NCBI GenBank assembly: GCA_003250355.1
Contig: QKGS01000069.1
Span: 85,411-149,410 of the forward strand
DNA from: Bacteroidota bacterium
GTDB lineage: Bacteria > Bacteroidota > Bacteroidia > Bacteroidales > SZUA-534
Reading direction: 5' to 3'
DNA: 64,000 nucleotides
Within the stretch, counting starts at the first letter, position 1. Every line of letters starts with the position of its first letter. Positions 8,771-18,553 of this stretch are shown here, piece after piece. A model generated the notes under the pieces. That model ran no database searches, was not told the origin of the DNA, and worked only from the letters and a program-made list of their open reading frames with translations. Made by a program: the position numbers and the translations under genes.

Positions 8771-11083
8771 TTATTTACCTTTCTTTTTCTTAGCAGGTTT
8801 ATCTTTTTGTTCTGCTATTAATTTTTTACAGTCATCGGCAGAAAGAGACTTTGCATCAGTTGCTTTAGGTATTTTGTAATTGTTTTTATTTTGAGTTATA
8901 TACGGTCCGAATCTTCCGTTCAATACCTGAATTTCACCGTTTGTGTCGTCAAAAATATTAATTACTTTATTTTTGTCATCTTCACGTTTTTGCTCTATTA
9001 ATTCAATAGCTCTGGATAATTCGACAGTATAAGGGTCGTCAACTCCTTTTTTTAGAGAATAGAATTTTGAGTCGTGGCGAACATAAGGGCCAAAGCGACC
9101 AATAGCAGCTACTACCTTTTTATCTTCATATAGCCCTAAATCTCGAGGGAGTTGAAATAATTCAAGAGCATCGTTGAGAGTAATAGTTTCAAGATGTTGA
9201 TCGTGACGAAGAGCAGCAAATGTAGGTTTCTCTTCATCGTCGTTAGTTCCAATTTGAGCCATAGGTCCATAGCGACCTATTTTTACAATAACGGGTTTTC
9301 CTGTTTTTGGGTCGGCTCCCAGTTCTCGCTCACCGCTTTTGCGACCAGATATTTCAAGGGCAGTTTCAATGCTTTTATGAAAAGGGTGATAAAAGGTGTC
9401 AATCATTTTTTCCCATTCCATATTTCCTATTGCAATATCGTCGAATTCTTTTTCAACGGCGGCAGTAAAGTTAAAGTCGAGTATGTCGGGGAACTGTTCA
9501 AGTAAGTAATCATTAACAACCATGCCTATGTCGGTAGGGAACAGCTTACTTTTTTCACTCCCTGCAGTTTCTGTTTTTTCAATACTTGATACTTTCCCTT
9601 TCTTAAGTGTTATTTGCGTGTAATTACGTTCCTTCCCCTGGCGGTCTTCTTTAATAACATATCCTCGGTTCTGAACTGTTGATATAGTAGGCGCATAAGT
9701 TGAAGGTCGACCAATACCTAATTCTTCAAGTTTCCGAACCAAACTAGCTTCAGTATATCGAGGCGGATGCTGAGAAAAACGTTGAGTAGCGTCAATTGAA
9801 TCGCAAATAAGTGATTCGCTGACAGTTAGCGTAGGCAGCAATCCTTTTGCTTCGTTTTCGTCTTCATCGTCGGTTGATTCCATGTAAACTTTAAGGAAAC
9901 CATCGAACTTGATCATTTCGCCTTGTGCAACAAACAAAAATTCCTTTCCGGAAATATCAATATTAATGGTAGTTTTTTCCAGTTCGGCATCAGACATTTG
10001 CGAAGCAATGGTTCTTTTCCAAATTAGTTCATAAAGTTTCTTTTCATTGGAAGTGCCTGCTATGGTATGCTTATTAAGATATGTAGGCCTGATAGCTTCG
10101 TGAGCTTCTTGAGCCCCTTTTGCTTTTGTTTTATATTGTCGTGTTTGCAGATATTTATCGCCATAGCTCTCTTTTATTTCGGTAATTGCAGTGCCAATAG
10201 CAAGTTCAGAAAGATTAACAGAGTCAGTTCTCATGTATGTAATCTTTCCGCTTTCATATAGTTTTTGAGCAACTGTCATTGTTTGCGAAACAGAAAAGCC
10301 AAATTTACGTGATGCTTCTTGTTGAAGAGTAGATGTAGTAAATGGTGCGGCAGGTGTTCTTTTTAAAGGTTTTTTGGTAATATCCTTTACTGAGAATTGT
10401 GCATTAGCGCAGTGCTTTACAAAAGCATCGGCTTCTTCAAAAGTATCGAATCGTTTGTTTAATTCAGCTTTTAGAGAAGTAGAACCGGTGTTAAATAATG
10501 CAGTAACTCTGTATGCTGATACAGGATTGAATGCAATAATTTCGCGTTCACGTTCAACCAAAAGTCGAACAGCGACAGATTGAACTCTACCGGCCGATAA
10601 TGATGGTTTTACTTTTTTCCATAATACCGGCGATAGCTCAAAGCCTACCAATCGGTCAAGCACTCTTCGCGCTTGCTGAGCATTTACAAGGTTTTCATTT
10701 ATTTCTCTTGGATTTTTAATGGCCTTGAGTATGGCTTCTTTTGTAATTTCGTGAAAGACAATGCGTTTTGTGCTTTTTTTGTCGAGATTGAGTGTTTCAA
10801 ACAAATGCCAAGCAATAGCTTCTCCTTCACGGTCTTCATCGGAAGCAAGCCAAACAACTTTTGCCTCTTTAGCCAGTTTTTTAAGTTCTGAAACAACTTT
10901 CTTTTTATCGTCAGAGACTTTATAGTCCGGTTTGAAATTGTTATTTATATCTATCCCGAAATCTTTTTTCGACAAGTCTCTGATGTGCCCGAAGCTAGAA
11001 GTGACAAGGTAGTCCTTGCCTAAAAACTTTTCAATAGTCTTAGCTTTAGCAGGAGACTCCACTATTACCAAATTATCTGCCAT
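8771..11083 (-). CDS. topA: DNA topoisomerase I (type IA)
   Basis: Relaxes negative supercoils. The N-terminal Toprim domain (about residues 1-140) has 'LVIVESPAKAKTIEKFLG' and the metal motif DEDREGEAIAWH. The catalytic tyrosine lies in ITYMRTDSVNLS. The C-terminal third carries several FGPY/GRYGP-type repeats (KIGRYGPMAQIG, AIGRFGPYVRH, LNGRFGPYIT) rather than four-Cys zinc ribbons, a common Bacteroidota arrangement. It ends in a basic KPAKKKKGK tail. The length of 770 aa is typical. It is divergent from the PBP1A gene across a 125-nt gap and followed after 1 nt by the arginase-like gene. Confidence 0.96.
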   Translation of the reverse strand: MADNLVIVESPAKAKTIEKFLGKDYLVTSSFGHIRDLSKKDFGIDINNNFKPDYKVSDDKKKVVSELKKLAKEAKVVWLASDEDREGEAIAWHLFETLNLDKKSTKRIVFHEITKEAILKAIKNPREINENLVNAQQARRVLDRLVGFELSPVLWKKVKPSLSAGRVQSVAVRLLVEREREIIAFNPVSAYRVTALFNTGSTSLKAELNKRFDTFEEADAFVKHCANAQFSVKDITKKPLKRTPAAPFTTSTLQQEASRKFGFSVSQTMTVAQKLYESGKITYMRTDSVNLSELAIGTAITEIKESYGDKYLQTRQYKTKAKGAQEAHEAIRPTYLNKHTIAGTSNEKKLYELIWKRTIASQMSDAELEKTTINIDISGKEFLFVAQGEMIKFDGFLKVYMESTDDEDENEAKGLLPTLTVSESLICDSIDATQRFSQHPPRYTEASLVRKLEELGIGRPSTYAPTISTVQNRGYVIKEDRQGKERNYTQITLKKGKVSSIEKTETAGSEKSKLFPTDIGMVVNDYLLEQFPDILDFNFTAAVEKEFDDIAIGNMEWEKMIDTFYHPFHKSIETALEISGRKSGERELGADPKTGKPVIVKIGRYGPMAQIGTNDDEEKPTFAALRHDQHLETITLNDALELFQLPRDLGLYEDKKVVAAIGRFGPYVRHDSKFYSLKKGVDDPYTVELSRAIELIEQKREDDKNKVINIFDDTNGEIQVLNGRFGPYITQNKNNYKIPKATDAKSLSADDCKKLIAEQKDKPAKKKKGK

Positions 11084-11208
11084 AAACGAAATCTTATTTT
11101 TTAGACCCGCAAATTAAAACATTATATTATATATGTTCAAAATAAATTTGTTTTAATATTTGAAGATGTATGTTTACATTTACGCTTGAATTCAGATAAT
11201 AATAAATT

Positions 11209-13566
11209 ATGGAAGACTCTTTTTTTGCTAAAGCCAAGAAGCAAATAATAATTTGGACACTTGTACTTTTACCCGTAGTATTTTTGTTTTTTTTGTTTGT
11301 AAACATTTCGTTAGGCAGGCTTGGATTTATGCCGTCGTTTGAGCTTTTGGAGAATCCTAAAAGTGCTTTAGCAACCGAAGTATATACTGAAGACGGGGTT
11401 TTGTTAGGAACATATTATTATAAAGCTAATCGTTCACGAACTGAATTTTCGGAGTTATCGCCATATTTGGTTGATGCTTTAGTATCGACAGAGGATAAGC
11501 GTTTTTATAAACACAGCGGAGTAGATTTTTATGCTTTAGGGAGAGTTTTTTTTAAAACACTTATAGGAGGAAATAAAGGCTCCGGAGGAGGAAGTACTGT
11601 TACACAGCAGTTAGCAAAGAATTTATTCCCCAGAGAATCAATGGACAATCCGATAAAGATTGCGAACAGGAAATTTAGAGAATGGGTAATTGCAATTAAG
11701 CTTGAGAAGAGTTACACAAAGGAGGAAATAATTGCGATGTATTTTGATCAGTTCGATTTTTTGAATTTGGCAGTAGGCATTAAATCGGCATCGAAGGTTT
11801 ATTTTAATTGTAACCCGAATGAATTAAGTATAGAACAAGCTGCTACTTTGGTAGGTATGGTACAGAATCCTTCACTTTTTAACCCTGTTCGCAGACCTGA
11901 ACAGACGCGTGAAAGGAGGAATATTGTATTGTATCAAATGATGATGAATGAATGTATTAATAAAGAGGCATTTGATTCATTAACTCAATTGCCACTGGAG
12001 TTAAATTTCCAGAAAGTAGACCATCACAGAGGAGCAGGTACATATTTCAGAGAGTATCTAAGAATAACATTAGGGGCAAAGCAACCGGAACGAGATAATT
12101 ATTTTAGCGAAAGCAGTTATAAGGAAGATTCGACAGAATGGGCAGACAACCCTTTATATGGTTGGTGCAATAAGAATATTAAACCTGATAGTACTCCGTA
12201 TAACTTATATGAAGATGGGTTACGAATTTACACAACTATTAATTCAAAAATGCAGCAATATGCTGAAGCGGCAGTTGAAGAACACTTGAAAAACAATTTG
12301 CAAGTAGCTTTTGATAATGAGAAGAAGGGTAAGTGGTATTCGCCATTTACCGATGATTTGGAAAAGGAGGATTATAACCGTATAATGGATATGGCTATGA
12401 AACGCAGCGAGCGTTACAGGGTGATGCGAAACAGCAAGTGTTCTATGGATTCTATAAAAAAGAGTTTTAGAACACCTACTGAAATGACTGTTTATAGCTG
12501 GTGGGGAGAGATAGATACAGTAATGACTCCCTGGGATTCAATAAAGTATTATAAGCATTATTTACAATCGGGACTTATGTCTATGGATCCTCATACAGGA
12601 TATGTTAAGGCGTATGTAGGAGGTATAAATCACAAACATTTTCAATACGATCATGTAACAATGGCTAAAAGGCAGATAGGCTCTACGTTTAAGCCATTTT
12701 TATACACATTGGCCATGCAAAATGGTTTTACTCCATGCGATCAGGTGCCTAATGTTCAGGTAACTATTGCACTTGGAAATGGAGAAACTTGGTCGCCTAA
12801 AAGTGGTAGCAGGTCGGAGTATGAACGGAAGATGCTTTCATTAAGATTTGGATTGGCTCATTCGCTCAATAATATTTCGGCATGGCTTATGAATCAGTTT
12901 AAGCCATATGCGGTAATAGAGTTGGCAAGAGCAATGGGGGTTAAGAGTGAGATTCCAAATGTGCCTTCGATATGTTTGGGTGTTGCTGATTTGAGTTTAT
13001 ATGAAATGGTAGGAGCTTACAGCACTTATGCAAATAAGGGTGTTTATAATCAACCAATATTTGTAACTAAAATAGAAGATAAAAACGGTAATGTGCTTGC
13101 AACTTTTCAACCTAAAAAGCGTGAGGTTATAAGTGAAACAACAGCATATTTAATGATAACACTTTTGAAAGGAGTTGTAGAAAGGGGTACAGCAGTAAGG
13201 CTGTGGTCTGAGGGGTATCCGTATCAGATAAAGGCAGAAATTGCAGGAAAGACAGGAACTACACAGAATCAGTCTGATGGCTGGTTTATGGGAGTTACTC
13301 CGAATTTGGTTAGTGGGGTTTGGACAGGAGCAGAAGACAGAGCAGCTCATTTTGATGGGATTTTATTGGGTCAGGGTGCAAATATGGCACTCCCAATTTG
13401 GGCAATTTATATGAAAAAGATATATGAAGATGGTACTTTAGGGGTTAAAGAAGAAGATCTGTTTGAGAGACCTGAATCGGGTAATTTTGATTTTGATTGT
13501 GTTGATATTGCAGGACAACAAAAGCAAGAGGAGTCGAGAGGATATATAGATTCGGAGCTTTACTAA
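11209..13566 (+). CDS. bifunctional penicillin-binding protein 1A
   Basis: Class A PBP that polymerises and cross-links peptidoglycan in the periplasm. One N-terminal membrane anchor (about residues 12-34) is followed by a GT51 glycosyltransferase domain with the catalytic Glu motif STEDKRFYKHSG and GGSTVTQQLAKN. The transpeptidase domain has all three motifs: SxxK (GSTFKPF), SxN (SLNN) and KTG (AGKTGTTQ). The length of 785 aa is normal. It stands alone on the plus strand between divergent topA and convergent radA; the gap to the radA stop is only 9 nt, leaving no room for a hairpin terminator. Confidence 0.95.
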   Translation: MEDSFFAKAKKQIIIWTLVLLPVVFLFFLFVNISLGRLGFMPSFELLENPKSALATEVYTEDGVLLGTYYYKANRSRTEFSELSPYLVDALVSTEDKRFYKHSGVDFYALGRVFFKTLIGGNKGSGGGSTVTQQLAKNLFPRESMDNPIKIANRKFREWVIAIKLEKSYTKEEIIAMYFDQFDFLNLAVGIKSASKVYFNCNPNELSIEQAATLVGMVQNPSLFNPVRRPEQTRERRNIVLYQMMMNECINKEAFDSLTQLPLELNFQKVDHHRGAGTYFREYLRITLGAKQPERDNYFSESSYKEDSTEWADNPLYGWCNKNIKPDSTPYNLYEDGLRIYTTINSKMQQYAEAAVEEHLKNNLQVAFDNEKKGKWYSPFTDDLEKEDYNRIMDMAMKRSERYRVMRNSKCSMDSIKKSFRTPTEMTVYSWWGEIDTVMTPWDSIKYYKHYLQSGLMSMDPHTGYVKAYVGGINHKHFQYDHVTMAKRQIGSTFKPFLYTLAMQNGFTPCDQVPNVQVTIALGNGETWSPKSGSRSEYERKMLSLRFGLAHSLNNISAWLMNQFKPYAVIELARAMGVKSEIPNVPSICLGVADLSLYEMVGAYSTYANKGVYNQPIFVTKIEDKNGNVLATFQPKKREVISETTAYLMITLLKGVVERGTAVRLWSEGYPYQIKAEIAGKTGTTQNQSDGWFMGVTPNLVSGVWTGAEDRAAHFDGILLGQGANMALPIWAIYMKKIYEDGTLGVKEEDLFERPESGNFDFDCVDIAGQQKQEESRGYIDSELY

Positions 13567-13575
13567 TAATAGAGT

Positions 13576-14925
13576 TTATTGGAATAGTTGTTTAAAAACC
13601 TGTTCTACTTTTGTAACCTGAACAACCTGAATTTTTTTTGCTTCGACAGGAGTAGAAAATTCAGGAACAAATATTTTGTTAAAGCCAAGCTTTTCGGCTT
13701 CTGAAATTCTTTGGTTTAGTCTGGTAGCAGGTCTTATTTCACCCGACAAACCAACTTCACCGGCAAAGCAGATGCCTTTATGGATAGCACGGTCAATGTC
13801 GGACGATAAAATAGCACATATTACGGCAAGGTCAATGGCAGGATCGGTTACTTTTAAGCCACCTGCAATATTAAGGAATACATCTTTTGAGGATAGTCTG
13901 AATCCAATTTTTTTCTCAAGTACAGCCAAAAGCATATTTAGTCTACGTACTTCAAAACCGGTAGCAGATCGTTGAGGAGTTCCATAAACAGCAGAGCTTA
14001 CCAAAGACTGAACTTCAATAAAAAGAGGTCGCATCCCTTCAATTGTTGAGCAGGCTGCTTTACCACTATATAGTTCTGAAGAATTGGAGAGTAAAAACTC
14101 AGAAGGATTCGACACTTCTTTTAGCCCTGATGAAAGCATTTCAAAAATACCTATTTCAGATGTTGAACCAAAGCGATTTTTATGAGCTCTAAGTATTCTG
14201 TAATTGAAGCTGTTATCACCTTCGAATTGCAATACGGTATCGACAATGTGCTCAAGTATTTTAGGCCCGGCAATGGTGCCGTCTTTTGTGATATGACCTA
14301 CAAGTATTACCGGCACTTCGTTTTCTTTAGCGTATTGAAGGAGTAATGTGGTACTTTCTCTGATTTGCGAAACAGTACCGGGCGATGAATCAATTAAGTC
14401 GGTTCTAATGGTTTGAATAGAATCAATAATAATTAGTTCAGGGGAAAGGTTGTTAGCATGAGTTAAAATATTTTCACACGTAATTTCGGGAAGGAAATAA
14501 ATATTATCTTCGTTATTTCCCAAACGTTGAGAACGCATTTTAATTTGCTCAGGGCTTTCTTCGCCCGAAACATAGAGTATTTTTTTATTAGAGTTTTGAG
14601 CTATTTGGAGCAAGAGTGTTGATTTTCCTATTCCCGGCTCGCCTCCTAATAGAACAACCGAACCGTTAACAAGGCCGCCACCAAGTACGCGGTTAAACTC
14701 ATCGTTTTGAAATATAATACGGGGTTGTTTTTTTTCTTCAATATCTTTTAAAAGAACAGGTTTACTGCCGGTAGACATTTTGCCTATTGCCGGATTTTTA
14801 CTTGAAGTAGTAATTATTTCTTCAACGTAGGTATTCCATTGATCGCACGAAGGGCATTTTCCAATCCATTTGGGGCTCGAAGCACCACAGCTTTGACAGG
14901 AGTATTGAGTTTTTGCTTTGGCCAT
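13576..14925 (-). CDS. radA: DNA repair protein RadA (Sms)
   Basis: RecA-like ATPase that promotes branch migration in recombinational repair. The zinc finger Cys10-x2-Cys13...Cys24-x2-Cys27 is intact. It is followed by Walker A GGEPGIGKST, the RadA-specific KNRFG motif (HKNRFGST) and a C-terminal Lon-protease-like domain ('GEVGLSGEIRPA'). The length of 449 aa is normal. It is the last gene of the panC-panD-rfaE2-lipoprotein-radA run, one base after the lipoprotein stop. Confidence 0.96.
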   Translation of the reverse strand: MAKAKTQYSCQSCGASSPKWIGKCPSCDQWNTYVEEIITTSSKNPAIGKMSTGSKPVLLKDIEEKKQPRIIFQNDEFNRVLGGGLVNGSVVLLGGEPGIGKSTLLLQIAQNSNKKILYVSGEESPEQIKMRSQRLGNNEDNIYFLPEITCENILTHANNLSPELIIIDSIQTIRTDLIDSSPGTVSQIRESTTLLLQYAKENEVPVILVGHITKDGTIAGPKILEHIVDTVLQFEGDNSFNYRILRAHKNRFGSTSEIGIFEMLSSGLKEVSNPSEFLLSNSSELYSGKAACSTIEGMRPLFIEVQSLVSSAVYGTPQRSATGFEVRRLNMLLAVLEKKIGFRLSSKDVFLNIAGGLKVTDPAIDLAVICAILSSDIDRAIHKGICFAGEVGLSGEIRPATRLNQRISEAEKLGFNKIFVPEFSTPVEAKKIQVVQVTKVEQVFKQLFQ

Positions 14926-14926
14926 T

Positions 14927-15352
14927 TTATTGTTTGACCAATTCTATCATTAGGTATGGGGTATAATTGTATGCACCGGATGGATTTCCATTTTCAATTT
15001 TTTCAATTTTACAAATATCTTTTCCTAAGTGGTGAATATAGTATTTGCCGCGAGGTTCATTTTGTGTGTTAGCATAGGCATAATTGTTTCCATCGTCGGA
15101 AATTGTGAGGTCTCTTCGAGCTATGTCGTATATGTATGTTCTAACGTAGATTGAGTCTTTAGTTTCAGTTTTAACTTCAAGGTCGTTTGCAGCACTAAAT
15201 GTCCAGTATGTATAATAACCATCGGGTTTTGTATATGGTATTTGTTTCCAGGTACCAATAATAGTTGTTTTCGATTTGTTTCTACAACCGGTTGTAGCAG
15301 TTACTGCAATAAAGAGTAATGAAATAATCAAATATGTAAGTGCTTTTTTCAT
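14927..15352 (-). CDS. small lipoprotein, lipocalin-like
   Basis: 141-aa protein with a lipobox signal peptide (TATTGC), so probably anchored to a membrane facing the periplasm. The mature part reads 'IIGTWKQIPYTKPDG' and then alternating short beta strands. This resembles small lipocalin-like or DUF4488-type Bacteroidota lipoproteins, though I do not recognise a precise family. It sits between rfaE2 (72 nt upstream) and radA (1 nt downstream), probably co-transcribed. Function unknown. Confidence 0.7.
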   Translation of the reverse strand: MKKALTYLIISLLFIAVTATTGCRNKSKTTIIGTWKQIPYTKPDGYYTYWTFSAANDLEVKTETKDSIYVRTYIYDIARRDLTISDDGNNYAYANTQNEPRGKYYIHHLGKDICKIEKIENGNPSGAYNYTPYLMIELVKQ

Positions 15353-15424
15353 GTTGCCTGTTTATTATGTTATAATACATACAAAGCAAATGTATAAATT
15401 AATTGTTTTAAATAAAATAGTTTA

Positions 15425-15913
15425 TTACAAACCTGCTTTATTAATTATTGAAGTTGAAGAGAACCCGTTTACAAAATCAATTGTAACTACACTGCCACCT
15501 TTAGCGGTAACAATATCGTAACCTACTATATCTTCAATATTATAGTCGCCGCCTTTGACCAAAACATCGGGTTGAATAGTATTTATAAGATTAAAGGGGG
15601 TGTCTTCATCGAACAGAACAATAAGGTCGATGCATTGAAGAGAAGCCATAACAATAGCTCGGGCTTGTTCATTGTTTATTGGTCGGTCGTTGCCTTTTAA
15701 GCGTTTTACAGATGCATCGGTGTTTAGGCCCAGTACCATTTTAGTTCCTAAATCGGCAGCTTGTGCTAAATATTCAACATGTCCGCGATGTAACACATCG
15801 AAACATCCATTTGTGAAAACAATTTTTTCACCTTTAAAACGCCATAAAGCAAGGAGAGGTTTTAAATTGTGTGGTTCTACAATTTTTGATTTTACAATGT
15901 CGAGTTTGCTCAT
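15425..15913 (-). CDS. rfaE2: D-glycero-beta-D-manno-heptose 1-phosphate adenylyltransferase
   Basis: 162-aa nucleotidyltransferase corresponding to the C-terminal half of HldE. It transfers AMP to heptose-1-phosphate to make ADP-heptose for the LPS core. The HxGH motif is in FTNGCFDVLHRGHVEYL, and the sugar/ATP-binding region VLVKGGDY is present. A separate kinase (rfaE1) is not in the window. It begins 3 nt after the panD stop, so the two are translationally close. Confidence 0.92.
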   Translation of the reverse strand: MSKLDIVKSKIVEPHNLKPLLALWRFKGEKIVFTNGCFDVLHRGHVEYLAQAADLGTKMVLGLNTDASVKRLKGNDRPINNEQARAIVMASLQCIDLIVLFDEDTPFNLINTIQPDVLVKGGDYNIEDIVGYDIVTAKGGSVVTIDFVNGFSSTSIINKAGL

Positions 15914-15916
15914 TGA

Positions 15917-16267
15917 TTATACAATACTATTGGTTGTAATATCGGGGAAAATGAACGAAGGCTTAAATGTTTTAGCTTCTTCAAAATCCATACTTGCATA
16001 AGAGATAATAATAACTACATCGCCAACCTGTACTTTGCGTGCAGCCGGACCATTAAGACAAATAACACCGGAGGCGCGTTCGCCTTTAATTACGTATGTT
16101 TCAAAGCGTTCGCCATTATTAATGTTAACAATTTGAACTTTTTCGTGTTCGATAATGTTTGACGCATCCATTAAATCTTCGTCAATAGTAATGCTCCCCA
16201 CATAATTCAAATTCGCCTCTGTAACTGTTACCTTGTGAATTTTTGATTTAACAACTTCAATATTCAT
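15917..16267 (-). CDS. panD: aspartate 1-decarboxylase
   Basis: Pyruvoyl enzyme making beta-alanine from aspartate for pantothenate and CoA synthesis. The self-cleavage site Gly24-Ser25 (NYVGSITID) is intact, and [11 protein letters not shown] and IISYA are typical of the family. The length of 116 aa is normal. It lies 82 nt after panC, whose product condenses beta-alanine with pantoate. A possible extra TAnnTTTG element lies at 16342-16349, just past the panC stop. Confidence 0.95.
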   Translation of the reverse strand: MNIEVVKSKIHKVTVTEANLNYVGSITIDEDLMDASNIIEHEKVQIVNINNGERFETYVIKGERASGVICLNGPAARKVQVGDVVIIISYASMDFEEAKTFKPSFIFPDITTNSIV

Positions 16268-16349
16268 TCTAAAAAATAGTTTAACTACTATACAAAACGA
16301 TTATTTGATAATAAATGTTTCAAAACAGTTATTTAAAGGCGCAAAGTTA

Positions 16350-17192
16350 CTAATTTATTTGAATATTATCTATTAAACGAACATCGCCTGCCCATACAGC
16401 AACACAAGCTATATAAATGGTATCTTTTTGAAAAAAGTCAGTTTGTTGAAGATACGTATTGTCAACTATATCGAAGTATTCGAGCTTAAGGAGTTTGTTT
16501 TTATTAAATTCCGATATAATTATTTCTTTAATTAGGGTTGGGTTATTTGCTTTTGCAAGTTCAACTGTCTTTTGCAACATTTTATATATAAATGTAGAAT
16601 TGGATCTGTGTTCAGGAGTTAAGCGTAAATTGCGCGAGCTCATAGCTAAACCGTCACTTTCTCTTATTGTAGGGCAAGGAATTATATTTACCGGAATATC
16701 GAGTTGTAATACAAGCTGTTTAATAACAGCAAGTTGTTGAAAATCTTTCTGCCCAAAGTAGGCATTATGTGCCGGGATAGCAAAAAACAATTTACTTACA
16801 ATTTGAGCTACACCGTTAAAATGTCCCGGGCGAAATTCACCTTCAAGACATGATTCCAATCCATTGAAAGAAAAAACTCTTTCATCTTTTTGGGGATACA
16901 TTTCTTTTTCATCGGGGGTAAACACCATATTGCAACCGGCAGCCTCAAGCATTTTGCAATCAGCATCAATTGTTCTTGGATATTTTTCTAAATCGGCAGC
17001 ATTGTTGAATTGTGTTGGGTTTACAAATATGCTTACTATAGTAATGTCGTTTTGTGTTGTCGACTTTTCAACAAGCGATATGTGCCCTTGATGTAAAGCT
17101 CCCATGGTTGGTACAAAACCTATTTTGAGTCCGTTGCGGCGCTGATTAAGTACGTATTCTTGTGCGTCGTTTATTGTTTTTAGAATTTCCAT
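16350..17192 (-). CDS. panC: pantothenate synthetase
   Basis: ATP-dependent ligase joining pantoate and beta-alanine. The HxGH nucleotide-binding motif is in PTMGALHQGHISL, VNPTQFN binds substrate, and 'DGLAMSSRN' is the KMSKS-like loop. The length of 280 aa is normal. First gene of the pan-rfaE2-radA operon. The upstream 142 nt are AT-rich, with GCAAAGGAA near 17212 as only a partial promoter match. Confidence 0.96.
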   Translation of the reverse strand: MEILKTINDAQEYVLNQRRNGLKIGFVPTMGALHQGHISLVEKSTTQNDITIVSIFVNPTQFNNAADLEKYPRTIDADCKMLEAAGCNMVFTPDEKEMYPQKDERVFSFNGLESCLEGEFRPGHFNGVAQIVSKLFFAIPAHNAYFGQKDFQQLAVIKQLVLQLDIPVNIIPCPTIRESDGLAMSSRNLRLTPEHRSNSTFIYKMLQKTVELAKANNPTLIKEIIISEFNKNKLLKLEYFDIVDNTYLQQTDFFQKDTIYIACVAVWAGDVRLIDNIQIN

Positions 17193-17334
17193 TTTAAGAA
17201 TTTATATGGTGCAAAGGAAATAAAATGATGTGCGAAAACAAAGTAGCCTTTTTTAATTGTTTTATTACTAAAATAGGGTATCTGTCAATTAGCGAAAATA
17301 TGTTTCATAATTAATGGTATTTTTTTGAAGAGAG

Positions 17335-18462
17335 TTACGCAATAATCAATTCCTCCAATATTGCATCGCTTATAAATATACCGGCATCGGTAAGTATATA
17401 GTGGTCATTTACCTCTTTAATAAGTTCATTTTCTATAAAAGGTTCTACTGCTTTATTGAGCATATTAGCCATACCTTCGCCAAAGTTTTCGAGCAAGCGT
17501 TCCTTATCGATACCCCACATAGTACGCAGCGATGTCATAAGGTATTCGTTAAATTTGTCCTGAACCGTAAGTTGTTCGCTTTCTATTTCAGGATCACCTG
17601 TTTCTATCCCTTTCAAATATTTGTTTAAGCTTGAAGCATTCCACCAACGGCTGCGCAAGTCGTACGAGTGAGCCGATGGTCCTATGCCTATGTAACGTTT
17701 TTGTTGCCAGTAAGCAGTATTGTGTTTTGAGTATAACCCCGGCTTTGCAAAGTTTGATATTTCATAGTGTTCAAAACCGTTTGCTTTCGACCACTCAATG
17801 AGAGCTTTGAATTGTAAAACGCTATCTTCTTCACTTATTTGTTTTATATCGCCTTTTTTAAGCATTTTATCGAACTGGGTACCCTCTTCATAAGTAATAT
17901 GGTATGCCGATAGGTGCTGAATATTTAATTCAGCCATTTTATTCAAATCGCTCTCCCATGTTTCAAGAGTAAGACCCGGCAATCCATAAATAAGGTCGGC
18001 ACTTATATTATCGAACCCTGCCTGCTGAGCATTTTTAATACATTCCACAGCCTGCTCTGCATTATGACGGCGGTTCATTAACTCAAGCAAGTTATTCTGA
18101 AAGCTCTGAACACCAATACTTAATCGATTAATAGGAAGTTCGGCTAATTCTGACAGCTTCTCTATTGTTAAATCATCGGGGTTTGCTTCCATAGTTATTT
18201 CAGCATCGTCGGTAACATTGTAGTTGCTAAATATAGCACCAAGCAAATATTCAATATCCTCTGGGCTCAGTGTCGATGGAGTGCCACCCCCAAAGTAAAT
18301 GGTTCCCACTTCGGTATGGTTAAGCATTTGGGCACGCATTTCTATTTCCGATGCCAAAGCATGAACAAGCTCAGGCTGCTTTTCGAGTTGGGTGGTTTTA
18401 TAAAAATCGCAATAGTTGCATCGTTGTAAACAAAAGGGTATATGTATGTATATTCCTGCCAT
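17335..18462 (-). CDS. hemW: radical SAM heme chaperone HemW (HemN-like)
   Basis: Radical SAM protein with the cluster motif CxxxCxxC in IPFCLQRCNYCDFYK. The GGGTPS motif and 'RLSIGVQSF' are typical of the HemN/HemW family. The length and the lack of extra N-terminal sequence favour HemW, a heme chaperone, over true coproporphyrinogen dehydrogenase. The ORF opens five codons earlier (18477), but I chose the second Met (MAGIYIHIPF) for two reasons: family members start there, and a TAnnTTTG element ends at 18489, which would leave almost no leader for the longer form. Confidence 0.9.
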   Translation of the reverse strand: MAGIYIHIPFCLQRCNYCDFYKTTQLEKQPELVHALASEIEMRAQMLNHTEVGTIYFGGGTPSTLSPEDIEYLLGAIFSNYNVTDDAEITMEANPDDLTIEKLSELAELPINRLSIGVQSFQNNLLELMNRRHNAEQAVECIKNAQQAGFDNISADLIYGLPGLTLETWESDLNKMAELNIQHLSAYHITYEEGTQFDKMLKKGDIKQISEEDSVLQFKALIEWSKANGFEHYEISNFAKPGLYSKHNTAYWQQKRYIGIGPSAHSYDLRSRWWNASSLNKYLKGIETGDPEIESEQLTVQDKFNEYLMTSLRTMWGIDKERLLENFGEGMANMLNKAVEPFIENELIKEVNDHYILTDAGIFISDAILEELIIA

Positions 18463-18488
18463 AATAATATGATTCAAAATTTATGGCA

Positions 18489-18496
18489 CAAAAATA
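18489..18496 (-). promoter_or_regulatory. candidate -7 element for hemW
   Basis: On the minus strand TATTTTTG matches TAnnTTTG. It would start transcription near 18482, about 20 nt before the chosen hemW start. No good TTTG -33 box is seen at the right spacing. Confidence 0.35.
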
Positions 18497-18553
18497 CTAT
18501 TTTAATAAACACTAAAAACCCTATCTTTCACATCCCTAAAAAAGCAAAGCATA

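Noticed and set aside
8483-10896. Several plus-strand and minus-strand ORFs of 60-100 aa inside topA and the arginase-like gene
   Set aside because: They lie within strongly conserved genes in other frames and have no recognisable motifs.
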